Source: Rhizonema sp. PD37 (GTDB lineage: Bacteria; Cyanobacteriota; Cyanobacteriia; Cyanobacteriales; Nostocaceae). Taken from it: a stretch of 37,012 bases of DNA. The position numbers and the translations under genes were made by a program. The notes beneath the pieces were generated by a model that saw only the letters and a program-made list of their open reading frames with translations, ran no database searches and was not told the DNA's origin. Positions 6,730 through 16,152 of this stretch are shown here, one piece after another. The stretch covers positions 11,878 to 48,889 of the forward strand of contig JAQYWO010000029.1 of NCBI GenBank assembly GCA_029379215.1, in the 5' to 3' direction. How positions within the stretch are numbered: position 1 is the stretch's first letter; every line of letters starts with the position of its first letter.

Positions 6730-9027
6730 ATGATGAGCGATACTACTTTTTCCAGGCTCGCCTCTTTTATCCAAGAATATATCTACAATCATAACTGGAC
6801 AGAATTACGTCCAGTTCAAATCGAGGCTTGTAAAGTTATTTTTAATACTAATGCTCACTTGCTGATTACAGCAGGCACAGCTTCGGGGAAAACAGAAGCA
6901 GCATTTTTGCCAATTTTAACTTTATTACATGAAAACCCTGCTACCTCGATAGGAGTCTTGTACATTGGTCCGATTAAAGCTTTAATTAACGATCAATTTG
7001 AACGTCTCAATGGTTTGCTGAAAGAAGTAGATATTCCCGTTTGGCATTGGCATGGTGATGTTTCTCAAAGTCAGAAAAATAAACTTCTCAAAAATCCTCG
7101 AGGTATTCTGCAAATTACGCCAGAATCTTTAGAAAGCTTGTTAATCAATAAAAAACATGACTTAGTACGCTTATTTGGGGATTTACGGTTTGTTGTTATC
7201 GATGAAATTCACGTTTTTATGGGTTCAGAACGAGGTTGTCAAATTCTTTGTCAATTGGCGCGATTGTTAAATTTGACACAAGTACAACCTCGAAGAATTG
7301 GTTTGTCAGCAACTCTCGGTGATTATTCAATGGCTGAGGAGTGGTTACGTTCTGGAACTGAAGAATTGGTAATTACGCCGAAAATTGAGGTAGAGAAACG
7401 TCAAATTAAACTGGCTGTAGAACATTTTTTGATTTTGCCTCTGAATAGTACAGGCAAAACAAAAAGTCTGAGCGCAGGTTTCCTCCAATCGGAACTTTCA
7501 AAGGCAGAGGAAGCACATAGTACAGAAAAGAAGATAGCCAAAACTGCTCAAAGGGGAGTAGATGTTGATGAATTAGACGTAACAGCTTACGCTCAATATA
7601 TTTTTAATCTCAGCCAAGCTCGCAAGTGTTTAATCTTTGCGAATAATAAATCTCAAACTGAATCTGTAATTGCCTCTTTACGCCGAATTGCTGTAGATAA
7701 CGGACAGCCAGATATCTATCACGTACATCATGGTAGTATATCTGCTTCTTTGCGGCAAGCTGCGGAAATAGCAATGCGCGAACCTGATAATCCGGCTGTT
7801 ACTGCGGCTACACTTACGTTGGAATTAGGTATTGATATAGGTCATTTGGAGCGAGTTATTCAGTTAGAATCTCCTGTGTCTGTAGCTAGTTTTTTACAGC
7901 GATTGGGACGTACTGGAAGAAGAGGTGAGGCAGCTGATATGCGGTTTGTCTGTGCTGAAGACGAACCATTGTCAGAGGCACCAATTTCCGAACAAATTCC
8001 TTGGCAGCTTTTGCAGTGTATTGCTATCATCCAACTTTATTTGGAGGAACGTTGGATTGAACCGATCAAGCCTCTTAAATATCCTTTAACTTTGCTATAC
8101 CAGCAAACAATGAGTATTTTAATTGCAATGGAGGAACTTTCACCTGCTGCTCTTGCTAAACAAGTTTTAAGTTTACCAATTTTTGCTGCTATTTCTCAAG
8201 AAGAGTTGAAGCTACTGTTACGTTACTTAATTGATATAGATCATATTCATCGAAATGAAAAAGGTAACTTAATTCTTGGCTTAGCTGGAGAAAAGGTGGT
8301 AAAAAAATTCCAGTTTTATGCTGTTTTTCCTGACAACCAAGAATATATTGTTAAGCAAGGCACAACAGAAATTGGTAGTATTGCCATGCCACCGAGATTA
8401 GGAAACCTATTTGCTTTGGCGGGTTCGTCTTGGGAAGTTTTAGAAATTAACTTCAAAAAAAAGATTGTTTTTGTGAAGCAAGTAGAAGGTAAAGCAAGTA
8501 TCTATTGGCGTGGTGGCAGTGGCACTATCCATACAAAAGTTTTACAAAGGATGCGCCAAGTACTGTTTGAGGATGTGGAGTATGACTATTTACAAAATAA
8601 TGCTTTAAAACGGTTAGAGACAGTTCGTCACTTCACACGCGAGGTTGGATTAGATAAACAAAATATTTTGACAATCGAAAAAGATAAGTGTTGTATTTTT
8701 CCTTGGATGGGTACAGTTGCCTACCGCACTTTGGAAAGATTGATAAATCACTTTTGTCGGGAATCGTTAGAAATTCAAAGCATTGGTGGTGTCAATCCTT
8801 ATTTTTTGACAATTAAATTGGCAAAGGCAAAAATTACCCAGATTTATCCGGAAATTGTTTCTTTATGCGAACAAAGAATTTCCGCAGAAAATTTAGTCAG
8901 TAGTTCGGAACCCTTAGCAACACAAAAGTATGATGAGTTTATTCCTCAGCCACTTCTGTGTAAAGCATTTGCCAGCGATTCTCTAGATATGTTGGAACTC
9001 AGGCAGCAAGTTGCACTTTGGCAATAA
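6730..9027 (+). CDS. Lhr-type superfamily 2 DEAD/DEAH-box helicase
   Basis: The 765-aa product is an ATP-dependent SF2 helicase. RecA domain 1 has the Q-like LRPVQIEA, Walker A AGTASGKTE (48-56), DEIH motif II (158-161) and SAT motif III (193-195). RecA domain 2 has VHHGSISASLRQ, TLTLELGIDIGHLERVIQ and motif VI QRLGRTGRRG (390-399). The roughly 360 residues beyond fit the winged-helix and core extension of Lhr-like helicases (COG1201 group) and include WRGGSGTIHTKVLQRMR. The substrate is unknown: Lhr proteins act in DNA repair, and relatives occur in phage-defence loci. Two adjacent ATGs (6730, 6733) are possible starts. It is followed, after a 338-bp gap, by a STAND ATPase on the same strand. 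Confidence 0.9.
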   Translation: MMSDTTFSRLASFIQEYIYNHNWTELRPVQIEACKVIFNTNAHLLITAGTASGKTEAAFLPILTLLHENPATSIGVLYIGPIKALINDQFERLNGLLKEVDIPVWHWHGDVSQSQKNKLLKNPRGILQITPESLESLLINKKHDLVRLFGDLRFVVIDEIHVFMGSERGCQILCQLARLLNLTQVQPRRIGLSATLGDYSMAEEWLRSGTEELVITPKIEVEKRQIKLAVEHFLILPLNSTGKTKSLSAGFLQSELSKAEEAHSTEKKIAKTAQRGVDVDELDVTAYAQYIFNLSQARKCLIFANNKSQTESVIASLRRIAVDNGQPDIYHVHHGSISASLRQAAEIAMREPDNPAVTAATLTLELGIDIGHLERVIQLESPVSVASFLQRLGRTGRRGEAADMRFVCAEDEPLSEAPISEQIPWQLLQCIAIIQLYLEERWIEPIKPLKYPLTLLYQQTMSILIAMEELSPAALAKQVLSLPIFAAISQEELKLLLRYLIDIDHIHRNEKGNLILGLAGEKVVKKFQFYAVFPDNQEYIVKQGTTEIGSIAMPPRLGNLFALAGSSWEVLEINFKKKIVFVKQVEGKASIYWRGGSGTIHTKVLQRMRQVLFEDVEYDYLQNNALKRLETVRHFTREVGLDKQNILTIEKDKCCIFPWMGTVAYRTLERLINHFCRESLEIQSIGGVNPYFLTIKLAKAKITQIYPEIVSLCEQRISAENLVSSSEPLATQKYDEFIPQPLLCKAFASDSLDMLELRQQVALWQ

Positions 9028-9365
9028 GGAGTCAAGGTTGTTTTTCCCTGCTCCTCTAAAATTTTATTAAGTACTTTTACTGAAATTAGGTGATGTTTAA
9101 ACTTAGTAGTAGCTAGCAGTTCTCAAACAATGCAAAGCTGATAGCTAACTGCTTATTTGTGTAGATTTGAGTTTTATTAATTTTGTTTAACAAACTTTTA
9201 CTATGTTTCCGTAAAAAAATCATACTAATAAGTAGTTGCATTCAAAGTGATTTACTTATGAGTGATGCGAACCGTTAACCGTTGACATCATTCGTAGATT
9301 TGTTTTTTAAGACAAATTGGTATAAAAAAGAATTCTACCCAACAATCTATTGCAAAGGTTTACTG
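9028..9365. other. AT-rich spacer, no gene seen
   Basis: The spacer holds no credible gene, repeat family member or strong terminator. An in-frame ATG at 9282 would extend the next protein by 28 residues, but a better-placed ribosome site (AAAGG, seven bases before 9366) favours the later start. Confidence 0.5.
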
Positions 9366-11510
9366 ATGTTGACATCTCTGGCGCAGCGTCTCAATCTAGA
9401 GCGAAATCGTCGCTTTGTGGGACGTACTCATGAACTCGAACTCTTTCAAAGGGCGATCGCATCGTCGGAATTACCCTTCTACGTGTTGCACGTCTTTGGT
9501 CCTGGTGGTGTGGGCAAAACAAGCCTGATCAGACAGTTTGCTCAAATATGTGAGATATATAAAATACAAAGGTATTTCGTAGAAGCACGTAATATAGAAG
9601 CGACACCGGAATCCTTTATCAATTCCCTGCGTTTAGTCATGGAGTTACCAGATACTGAATCTCCCCTACAAGTATTAGGTTCGCGAAATCAACGTACTGT
9701 TATTTTAATTGATACTTATGAGACTTTAGTATCGTTGGACGAATGGTTGCGGGAAGATTTCCTACCTCAATTATCTGAAAATACCCTGATCGTTTTTGCC
9801 GGACGCAATCCCCTCTCTTCCCCTTGGCGCAGTGATGCAGGTTGGCAAGCTTTGATTCACATCTTGCCTTTACGCAACCTCACTCCAGAAGAAAGCCACG
9901 CTTACCTAACCAAACGAGATATTCCTGTAACACAGCACTCCTCAATTCTCAATTTCACCCACGGACATCCCCTAGCATTGTCATTGGTTGCTGATGTGTT
10001 TGCTCAAGGACGAGAAATCTCTTTTCAATCAGAATCTGCGCTTGATGTCGTCAAAACACTTTTAGAAAGATTTCTGCAAGAAGTCCCTACACCAGCGCAC
10101 CGCATGGCTTTAGAAGCTTGTGCAGTAGTGCGGTTGACTACAGAAGCATTATTAACACAAATGTTATTGCCTCAACTACTGAAAATGGAAGCACAGGTAA
10201 CTCCTACCGTTGAGGAGGCAAATGGGGGTGATCTACCTGATGTTCACGAGCTATTTGAGTGGTTGCGGAGACTGTCATTTCTGGAATCAGGTCAATTAGG
10301 TTTATTTCCACATGATTTAGCAAGATCCGTCTTAATTTCTGACTTGCGTTGGCGCAATCCTGACTTTTACGCTGAATTACACAACCGGGCGCGTGCTTAT
10401 TATGTTAAACGCTTGCAGCAAACTCAAGGTCAGGAAAAGCATCGCGTTCTCTTTGATTATATGTTCTTACATCGGGACAACCCTGCAATTCGACCGAGTT
10501 TTACCTGGGGTGAGCAAAGTAGTTTTTTGACTGACTCGCTACGAGAAACTGACAAAACGGCACTGTTGGAAATTGTGGCTCAGCACGAAGGTGAAGAATC
10601 AGCAAAAATAGCAGCGCACTGGCTAAATCGTCAACCACAGAACGTACTGGTATTTCGATCCCCACAGCAACTTGCAGGGTTTGCAATCATGGTGGAATTA
10701 CACCACGCAGTATTAGAGGATTTGAGTGTAGATCCAGGGGCGATCGCATCTTGGCAATATTTGCAAAATCATGCGCCATTACGCCCTCACGAAGGCGCAA
10801 CTATTTTTCGCTTTTGGATGGCAAGAGATACCTATCAAGCGGTTTCCCCGATCCAAAGCCTGATTTTTATTAACTTTGTCCAATACTATCAAAAAACTCT
10901 CGATCTGGCATATACCTTTCTGCCTTGTGCCGAACCAGATGCCTGGGCGGCAATGTTTGCCTACGCCGACTTAAAGCGATTACCCCAAGTTGATTTTACA
11001 ATAGGAGGACGGCATTATGGTGTTTACGGACACGACTGGCGGGTAGTCTCACCTATAGCATGGCAGCAACTTTTAGCACAAAGAGAAATTGATTCTACTG
11101 TCGAAGCTCCACCCGAATCTCAAATGAGTGAACCTTTATTGGTTCTCAGTCAACCAGAATTTACCGAGGCGGTGCGAGATGCATTGCGTCACTTTACTCG
11201 TTTCGACGCCTTACACCAGAATTCTTTGTTGCGATCGCGCTTAGTCGAGGAACAAGTGACAAATAAAGCAAGTATTAGCGATCGTATCGCCGCTTTACAA
11301 ACTTTAGTGAAACAAGCTGCGGAATCGTTACAGTCATCGCCCCGTGATGAAAAATTATACCGTGCCATCTATCAGACTTATTTAAACCCCGCCCCTACCC
11401 AAGAACAAGCAGCAGAGTTACTAGACTTACCCTTCAGCACCTACCGCCGCCATCTCAAAGCAGGGATGACAAGAATTACAGAGATTCTCTGGCTGGAGGA
11501 AACGAGCTAA
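9366..11510 (+). CDS. STAND-type P-loop ATPase with C-terminal helix-turn-helix-like end
   Basis: The 714-aa product starts with RFVGRTHELELFQRAI, the usual entry into AAA/NACHT/NB-ARC-like ATPases. Walker A is GPGGVGKTS (about 45-53) and Walker B is TVILIDTYE (111-119). TLIVFAGRNPL and HGHPLALSL follow; the latter is the GxP motif of STAND proteins. A middle region (about 430-575, with FRFWMARDTYQ and MFAYADLKRLP) may be an acetyltransferase-like fold, which is only a guess. The last about 45 residues (EQAAELLDLPFSTYRRHLKA) resemble a DNA-binding HTH of the sigma region 4 or LuxR kind. STAND proteins are signal-controlled switches, so a regulatory or defence role is plausible but unproven. 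It converges on the GIY-YIG gene, 33 bp away. Confidence 0.8.
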   Translation: MLTSLAQRLNLERNRRFVGRTHELELFQRAIASSELPFYVLHVFGPGGVGKTSLIRQFAQICEIYKIQRYFVEARNIEATPESFINSLRLVMELPDTESPLQVLGSRNQRTVILIDTYETLVSLDEWLREDFLPQLSENTLIVFAGRNPLSSPWRSDAGWQALIHILPLRNLTPEESHAYLTKRDIPVTQHSSILNFTHGHPLALSLVADVFAQGREISFQSESALDVVKTLLERFLQEVPTPAHRMALEACAVVRLTTEALLTQMLLPQLLKMEAQVTPTVEEANGGDLPDVHELFEWLRRLSFLESGQLGLFPHDLARSVLISDLRWRNPDFYAELHNRARAYYVKRLQQTQGQEKHRVLFDYMFLHRDNPAIRPSFTWGEQSSFLTDSLRETDKTALLEIVAQHEGEESAKIAAHWLNRQPQNVLVFRSPQQLAGFAIMVELHHAVLEDLSVDPGAIASWQYLQNHAPLRPHEGATIFRFWMARDTYQAVSPIQSLIFINFVQYYQKTLDLAYTFLPCAEPDAWAAMFAYADLKRLPQVDFTIGGRHYGVYGHDWRVVSPIAWQQLLAQREIDSTVEAPPESQMSEPLLVLSQPEFTEAVRDALRHFTRFDALHQNSLLRSRLVEEQVTNKASISDRIAALQTLVKQAAESLQSSPRDEKLYRAIYQTYLNPAPTQEQAAELLDLPFSTYRRHLKAGMTRITEILWLEETS

Positions 11511-11543
11511 GCGATTGTGTTTTTTAGCTATTGCAATAACACC

Positions 11544-12089
11544 TTATTTTAAATCCAGCAAGCCATTGTCTTTTAATTTGGGATTGAAACGAATTTGTGC
11601 TTGTAAACCACGCATTTCTAGCATTGCTAAGATTTCTGCCTCTACTCGCCGCGCGACATTTTTAAGGATTTTCATTTGCGTCATTTCATCATAAACGGGA
11701 TTCTCATAATTGACCCGTTCTTCAGGCGTCATTAAAGTTTTAACATCAATAGGCTGCGTCCATTTTTCTTTATCATCTCCATTTCCTGAAGGTACACTAC
11801 CATTTTCAGTAATCCAAGCATTCTCAATATTTTCTAAAATCGTGCGATTGGGACGTTCAATTGTTTGAACTTTCACCCAGTAGCAATGTTGGGGCTGACG
11901 TACTAAGTGCTGCCTTAAGCTAAGATAAATATCGCGGGAGTATCCTACAAATTGGAGGTGTTTATTTCGGTCAAAAATTGCATATACCCCGATTTTGCCT
12001 TGTAGTTGTTCAGGTAATTGACCACTATCATCAATGTAAGAAATGTCTGCTAGATCGGCTAAAGAAGAAATAGTTGTTTCGATTGTCAT
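11544..12089 (-). CDS. GIY-YIG domain protein, putative nuclease
   Basis: The 181-aa product carries a GIY-YIG fold at about 33-100. GVYAIFD is the GIY strand and LQFVGYSRDI is the YIG strand, with the conserved Arg in YSR. IENAWITENG gives the catalytic Glu, and PSGNGD the conserved Asn further on. The motif tyrosines are partly replaced (GVY, FVG), but the Arg, Glu and Asn remain, so nuclease activity is possible. The C-terminal 80 residues (EERVNYENPVYDEMTQMKIL) are outside the domain. GIY-YIG proteins include UvrC, homing and restriction nucleases; I cannot place this one in a pathway. It is divergent from nothing obvious and converges on the STAND ATPase. Confidence 0.8.
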   Translation of the reverse strand: MTIETTISSLADLADISYIDDSGQLPEQLQGKIGVYAIFDRNKHLQFVGYSRDIYLSLRQHLVRQPQHCYWVKVQTIERPNRTILENIENAWITENGSVPSGNGDDKEKWTQPIDVKTLMTPEERVNYENPVYDEMTQMKILKNVARRVEAEILAMLEMRGLQAQIRFNPKLKDNGLLDLK

Positions 12090-12178
12090 ATATTTAGTTT
12101 ATACAAGAAAGTAATAGGACTTCTGAAAAAGTGGTAAGTTTTGTCTTGATAGTCATCTCTTCGTTTCAACTCCCAAGA

Positions 12179-12496
12179 CTATTTCCGATAAATGGCACAG
12201 AGACGACTGGGGTTAAATATTTTAGCATTAAACATGAAGTTCGGCGGTACGTTAATAATAGTGTACTCGTTAGATTCATAATATTTTTCAAATTCTCCAG
12301 GCATCCCTTTAGGAGTAGCCAGACTGTATGGTACTGGCTGAAATAGTAATTCTGTGAATTCAACTTTGTCACATTTACACTGTTGAGAAACTTGTGTTAA
12401 AAAGGCTTCAGTAGTTAATAATTTGAAGAGAGTTGCTTTAGCTTCTGGTTCGAGAGTGAAACTCCCATCAAAATTTTGGATGATTTTTAAAGGCAT
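12179..12496 (-). CDS. Small protein of unknown function
   Basis: The 105-aa product starts MPLKIIQNFDGSFTLEPEAK. I do not recognise a family. The composition is protein-like: a mixed charged helix (EAKATLFKLLTTEAFLTQVS), then a Pro-rich stretch (QPVPYSLATPKGMPGEF). It has two cysteines close together (QCKCD), no signal peptide and no membrane helix. The last about 20 residues look less ordered and may follow a frameshift. No strong ribosome site precedes the ATG at 12496. It lies upstream of the GIY-YIG gene on the same strand, 90 bp away, so the two could be co-transcribed. Confidence 0.55.
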   Translation of the reverse strand: MPLKIIQNFDGSFTLEPEAKATLFKLLTTEAFLTQVSQQCKCDKVEFTELLFQPVPYSLATPKGMPGEFEKYYESNEYTIINVPPNFMFNAKIFNPSRLCAIYRK

Positions 12497-12776
12497 TTTG
12501 CGGAAAGGGACTTATGAGTGACTGAGAAAAGATTCTAATATGAATAATATCCCTTTGACGCATTCAGCCATGCTGTGCGGTTGTGAACGATACACTTTTT
12601 AATGAATCACAGAGAACGCACAGGACGAAGAGCAAAGATAAGATTCAAGAATAATCACTCTCATTGCTGTAACAGAGCCGAACACGGCTGTAAAGACGTT
12701 CTCAAGAACCTCTCTACTGAAATAAACGGTATTGGAACTCTTTGTGAACCACCAAAGATAATCGGGAGAAAACCGT

Positions 12777-13487
12777 ATGGGATTGAGGCTTAACCAAATT
12801 GTTCCTTGGGGGCGTTCTCTTCAGGAATATATTCAGATGTTCGCTCTCAGTAGTGATGATCTACAACGGAAAATTCTTGATTGTGCTGGTGGGCCGGCTA
12901 GTTTTAATGCTGAAATGAAGCAGCTTGGGCATCACGTCATTTCTTGTGACCCAATATACCAGTTTTCCGCAAGTGAGATTGAAAGGCGTGTTGAAGAAAC
13001 CTATCCGGTTATTTTAAAGGGTGTACAAGCCAATCAACAAAAATTTATCTGGAAGATGATGCGATCGCCAGAACACCTGTGTCAGGTTCGTATGGCAGCA
13101 ATGCGCCAGTTCTCAACAGACTTTACCCAAGGACTGCAAGAGGGACGTTACTTTGTAGAGGTACTGCCAAACCTGTCATTTGATACACAGCAGTTTGACC
13201 TAGCACTATGTTCTCATTTGTTGTTTACTTACTCAGACCAGCTATCGATGGAATTTCATCTAGCGGCGATTAAGGAAATGTGCCGAGTTGCAAGTGAAGT
13301 TCGTATTTTTCCATTGTTGGTAAACATGACAGCAGAAATTTCCCCTTTCTTGCAACCCGTAATACAGGAATTAGAAGCTCAAGGTTACTTAGTCGAGATT
13401 AGACAAGTACCCTATGAGTTTCAGCAAGGAGGAAATCAACTTTTACAGGTATTTGGGATAGATAGAGGAGACTTCGCACGGAAGTAG
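12777..13487 (+). CDS. SAM-dependent methyltransferase-like protein
   Basis: The 236-aa product has a Rossmann-type start: KILDCAGGPASFNAEM (about 32-47) fits motif I of class I methyltransferases, and HHVISCDPIYQF (about 51-62) the acidic motif II. FDLALCSHLLFTYSD (about 139-153) fits motif IV, and EMCRVASEVRIFPLL resembles the late strand. The target is unknown. A GGGAG eight bases before the ATG at 12777 supports the start. The gene ends about 90 bp before a long inverted repeat that could stop its transcript. Stand-alone, flanked by gene-poor DNA on its right. Confidence 0.75.
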   Translation: MGLRLNQIVPWGRSLQEYIQMFALSSDDLQRKILDCAGGPASFNAEMKQLGHHVISCDPIYQFSASEIERRVEETYPVILKGVQANQQKFIWKMMRSPEHLCQVRMAAMRQFSTDFTQGLQEGRYFVEVLPNLSFDTQQFDLALCSHLLFTYSDQLSMEFHLAAIKEMCRVASEVRIFPLLVNMTAEISPFLQPVIQELEAQGYLVEIRQVPYEFQQGGNQLLQVFGIDRGDFARK

Positions 13488-13573
13488 GGGCTGGGATGAA
13501 CACAGTTACACTCAACGGACAACAGAGATCCAAAATCGTCACGCTCAAACGATGATCTCCAGACGTAAACGAG

Positions 13574-13652
13574 AAAAAATGGGGCAGGCTTGTTTTGTCG
13601 ATCTGTTTGGTTGCCACACTAATTAGTGGGGATAAAGCCTGCCCCATTTTTT
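13574..13652. repeat. Perfect 18-bp inverted repeat with 43-base spacer (dispersed repeat copy 2, possible terminator)
   Basis: The arms 13574-13591 and 13635-13652 are exact reverse complements over 18 bp, each containing TGGGGCAGGCTT or its complement. The right arm ends in six T, so it can also serve as a Rho-independent terminator for the methyltransferase-like gene. A small palindrome, CACTAATTAGTG, sits in the loop. Arms resemble those at 3451 and 36932. Confidence 0.8.
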
Positions 13653-14341
13653 AGGTGTCAATTTGATAGGGAGCATTTTTAGGCAAAACTCGAAGAGCGA
13701 GAGTACTCTCCTTAGCACTGGAGTGCGTCAATAAACCCGCACTCGTGAGCCTACTGTGAGGATTCTGTCCGGCGAACTTTGCGACATTCTCAACAACATA
13801 ACATATCAAACCCCTAAAAATGTGAAGCGAGCCTACCAGAAGCTTCCTCCCGGCAGACTTCACGAAGACGGTTGTCCGTTTTTGAGCAAAGAAAAATGTA
13901 GCGGCTTCGCCGAATTTAGTTGAAGCTTCTTGTTACCATTACCCGCCAAGCCGACATCGAAGTGCCAATTCTATAAATGTAGGTAAAATTTAGCCCAAAA
14001 AGGTAAATGCGATTCATTATGACTACTGTTGAGCGTTTACTTAACAAATCTTCACAAGGTAATTTTGATAATTAGTGGCGCGGAATCAGGTTGCCAGAGG
14101 TGTGTCTACGTTATAATGTGGCTATATGAAATTCATAGCTGCTATAGTGTCAACGCTCCTCATAGGTAGGATTGGCTCTTCATTTAGTGGCTGTTCAGTC
14201 TATGAAAATTTAGCATAGCCCAGATGTTGAATGAAAAACTTCTGGGAAAATTTTTTGCCTGAAGCCTAATATTTAGCAAGAAGGATGCTATATTAGGAAA
14301 TCTAGTAGTGTGTGCAAAAAATATTATTACTGGAATTGACT
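13653..14341. other. Gene-poor spacer before rpsT
   Basis: This stretch of about 690 bases has no credible gene; a 70-codon minus-strand frame (13651-13863) starts inside the inverted repeat and shows no domain. It should hold the rpsT promoter, for which 14091-14117 is my best candidate. Confidence 0.5.
14091..14117 (+). promoter_or_regulatory. Candidate sigma-70 type promoter upstream of rpsT
   Basis: TTGCCA (14091-14096) and TATAAT (14112-14117) are separated by 15 bases, slightly short of the ideal 17. The -10 is a perfect consensus. Initiation near 14124 would give a leader of about 220 bases. Confidence 0.4.
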
Positions 14342-14647
14342 GTGGCGAATACAAAGTCTGCTCTCAAGCGTGCGAAAATTGCGGAACGCAATCGACTGAG
14401 GAACAAATCTTACAAATCAGCAGTGAAAACTCTGATGAAGAAATCCCTAGCTGCTGTTGAAACCTATGCAGCAAATCCGAGTCCGGAATTACAGCAGGAA
14501 GCACTTGCTCATATGTCGGAGGCTTACAGCAAGATTGATAAAGCTGTGAAGCGGGGAGTATTGCATCCCAATACTGGAGCTAGGAAAAAGTCGAGATTAG
14601 CCAAAAAGCTAAAAGCTCATACACAACCCGCAGCAACGGCACAATAG
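14342..14647 (+). CDS. rpsT: 30S ribosomal protein S20
   Basis: The 101-aa product begins (M)[19 protein letters not shown], the standard S20 N-terminus, and continues [20 protein letters not shown] and [21 protein letters not shown]20 binds 16S rRNA early in 30S assembly; the protein is all basic helices. I set the start at GTG 14342, with GGA seven bases upstream. An upstream in-frame ATG at 14312 would add ten residues not expected for S20. The gene heads the cluster rpsT - tatD - rpoB - rpoC1 - rpoC2 seen in many cyanobacteria. The C-terminal tail ([10 protein letters not shown]) is longer than in enteric S20, which is common in the phylum. Confidence 0.96.
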   Translation: MANTKSALKRAKIAERNRLRNKSYKSAVKTLMKKSLAAVETYAANPSPELQQEALAHMSEAYSKIDKAVKRGVLHPNTGARKKSRLAKKLKAHTQPAATAQ

Positions 14648-14845
14648 TCATGAGTTGTGAGTCATTTGTCGTTAAGTAAAGACTTGAGAGCGATCACTCG
14701 CTCCTTCGTCAACTGCAAATTTGCCGCCCAAAATTGAGGAATGAATCTTTAATTGTTTCGCCTACTATACGGCAAAGTGTTTGATTGGGGCAGAAAGCTG
14801 ATAGCTTCGTAGTATACGAGAGCGTAAACTGACAAAGGACAAAGA

Positions 14846-15631
14846 ATGCAGCTGATAGATACCCACGTTCATATCAACTTTGACGGTTTCCAGCAAGATT
14901 TAGAGACAGTGCGATCAAGATGGCTTGAAGCAGGTGTAGTACGTTTAGTGCATTCCTGTGTGGAACCATCAGAATTTGCCAGCATTCAAGAGTTAGCTCA
15001 CCGATTTCCCGAACTCAGCTTTGCTGTAGGTTTGCATCCTTTAGACGCAGAACAATGGAATAATCAGACAGCAGAGCAAATCATGTCTTTGGCTGGTTCT
15101 GACTCTAAAGTGGTGGCAATTGGAGAAATGGGGTTGGATTTTTACAAAGCAGATAACTGCGAGCAACAAATTGTGGTGTTTGAGGCACAGTTGGCGATCG
15201 CCACCGAACTAAACCTGCCAGTGATTATCCATTGTCGCAATGCTACGGCACAGGTAAGGGAAGTATTACAAAAATGGAAAAACCTCAAAGGAGAAAAAGT
15301 TCGGGGTGTCATGCACTGTTGGGGTGGAACGCCAGAAGAAACATCATGGTTTGTTGATTTGGGCTTTTACATTAGCTTTAGTGGCACTGTGACTTTTAAA
15401 AACGCTGTTCAAATTCAAGCGTCGGCAGCTACGGTGAGAAGCGATCGTCTGTTGATTGAAACAGACTGCCCTTTCCTTGCGCCAGTCCCCAAACGTGGAG
15501 AACGGCGCAATGAACCTGCATACGTTCGTTATGTAGCTGAAAAAGTTGCTCACCTGCGGGGGGAAACTGTAGAGGCGATCGCCTCTGTGACAACCCAAAA
15601 TGCTTGTGAACTCTTCGGTTTATCACTATAA
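14846..15631 (+). CDS. tatD: TatD family metal-dependent hydrolase (putative DNase)
   Basis: The 261-aa product is a TIM-barrel amidohydrolase. The metal ligands are visible in order: IDTHVHIN (about 4-11), [10 protein letters not shown] (about 93-102), [16 protein letters not shown] and [12 protein letters not shown] near the C-terminus. TatD proteins are Mg-dependent 3'-5' exonucleases linked to DNA repair and quality control; the cellular role in cyanobacteria is not established. AAGGA precedes the ATG at 14846. The gene lies between rpsT and rpoB, but a promoter-like sequence and a long leader separate it from rpoB, so the rpo genes probably also have their own start. Confidence 0.93.
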   Translation: MQLIDTHVHINFDGFQQDLETVRSRWLEAGVVRLVHSCVEPSEFASIQELAHRFPELSFAVGLHPLDAEQWNNQTAEQIMSLAGSDSKVVAIGEMGLDFYKADNCEQQIVVFEAQLAIATELNLPVIIHCRNATAQVREVLQKWKNLKGEKVRGVMHCWGGTPEETSWFVDLGFYISFSGTVTFKNAVQIQASAATVRSDRLLIETDCPFLAPVPKRGERRNEPAYVRYVAEKVAHLRGETVEAIASVTTQNACELFGLSL

Positions 15632-15675
15632 AGTGCGTTGTGATCTGCACATTGGGGTTTGTTGACAAAAAAAAC

Positions 15676-15703
15676 TTGATTTGGGCAAAAAATATGGTAT
15701 TAT
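15676..15703 (+). promoter_or_regulatory. Candidate promoter of the rpoB-rpoC1-rpoC2 unit
   Basis: TTGATT (15676-15681), a 16-base spacer and TATTAT (15698-15703) fit a sigma-70 type promoter. A perfect TTGACA lies further up (15662-15667) but too far from this -10. Transcription from here would give a leader of about 560 bases before rpoB. Confidence 0.45.
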
Positions 15704-16101
15704 CTCGTCTAAAAAAGCTTTGCTTGCGTCATAATATTTAAAGATGTGATCGCTCAATCATAACGCGCTATATCCGTCAAGTAGTTGTATGAAATCTAGA
15801 ACTACCTTTTTCCACGTTTTTTGAGTTAGATAGCAAAAAGACAGAGCTTCATTTTTTACCTATAACAAAATTATTAGACGTCATTACCTTGCGACCGCCA
15901 CCCACCATATCTCAAGTCATACAGATACAAAGCCAATAATCCTCCTGAGTCTTGAGGATAATATTCCTTTAGGTAGAAACACTCGGATTGCCGAAAAGAA
16001 ACACTAAGTGTAAGTCTTTGTTGAAGGGGGATTGCGATCAAAACAAAACTTATTCCCGAAAAGCTTCACCATTCGTAATAGACAAATGTCGATAGCTAGT
16101 T

Positions 16102-16152
16102 GATTTTGGTAATTTTTCCCTAAGAAAAGGGAATTACCCCCTTGCCAAAATC
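16102..16152 (+). promoter_or_regulatory. Extended imperfect hairpin in the rpoB leader
   Basis: Nested pairings are visible: GATTTTGG (16102-16109) with CCAAAATC (16145-16152), GGTAATT (16108-16114) with AATTACC (16132-16138), and CCCT with AGGG at the top. The two outer helices share two bases, so they may alternate or adjust. It ends about 115 bases before the ATG and has no T-run. Confidence 0.45.

Noticed and set aside
12602..12793. 63-codon plus-strand frame
   Set aside because: Low-complexity, spacer-like sequence overlapping the start of the methyltransferase-like gene; no family resemblance.
13651..13863. 70-codon minus-strand frame
   Set aside because: Starts in spacer and ends inside the inverted repeat; no features of a protein.
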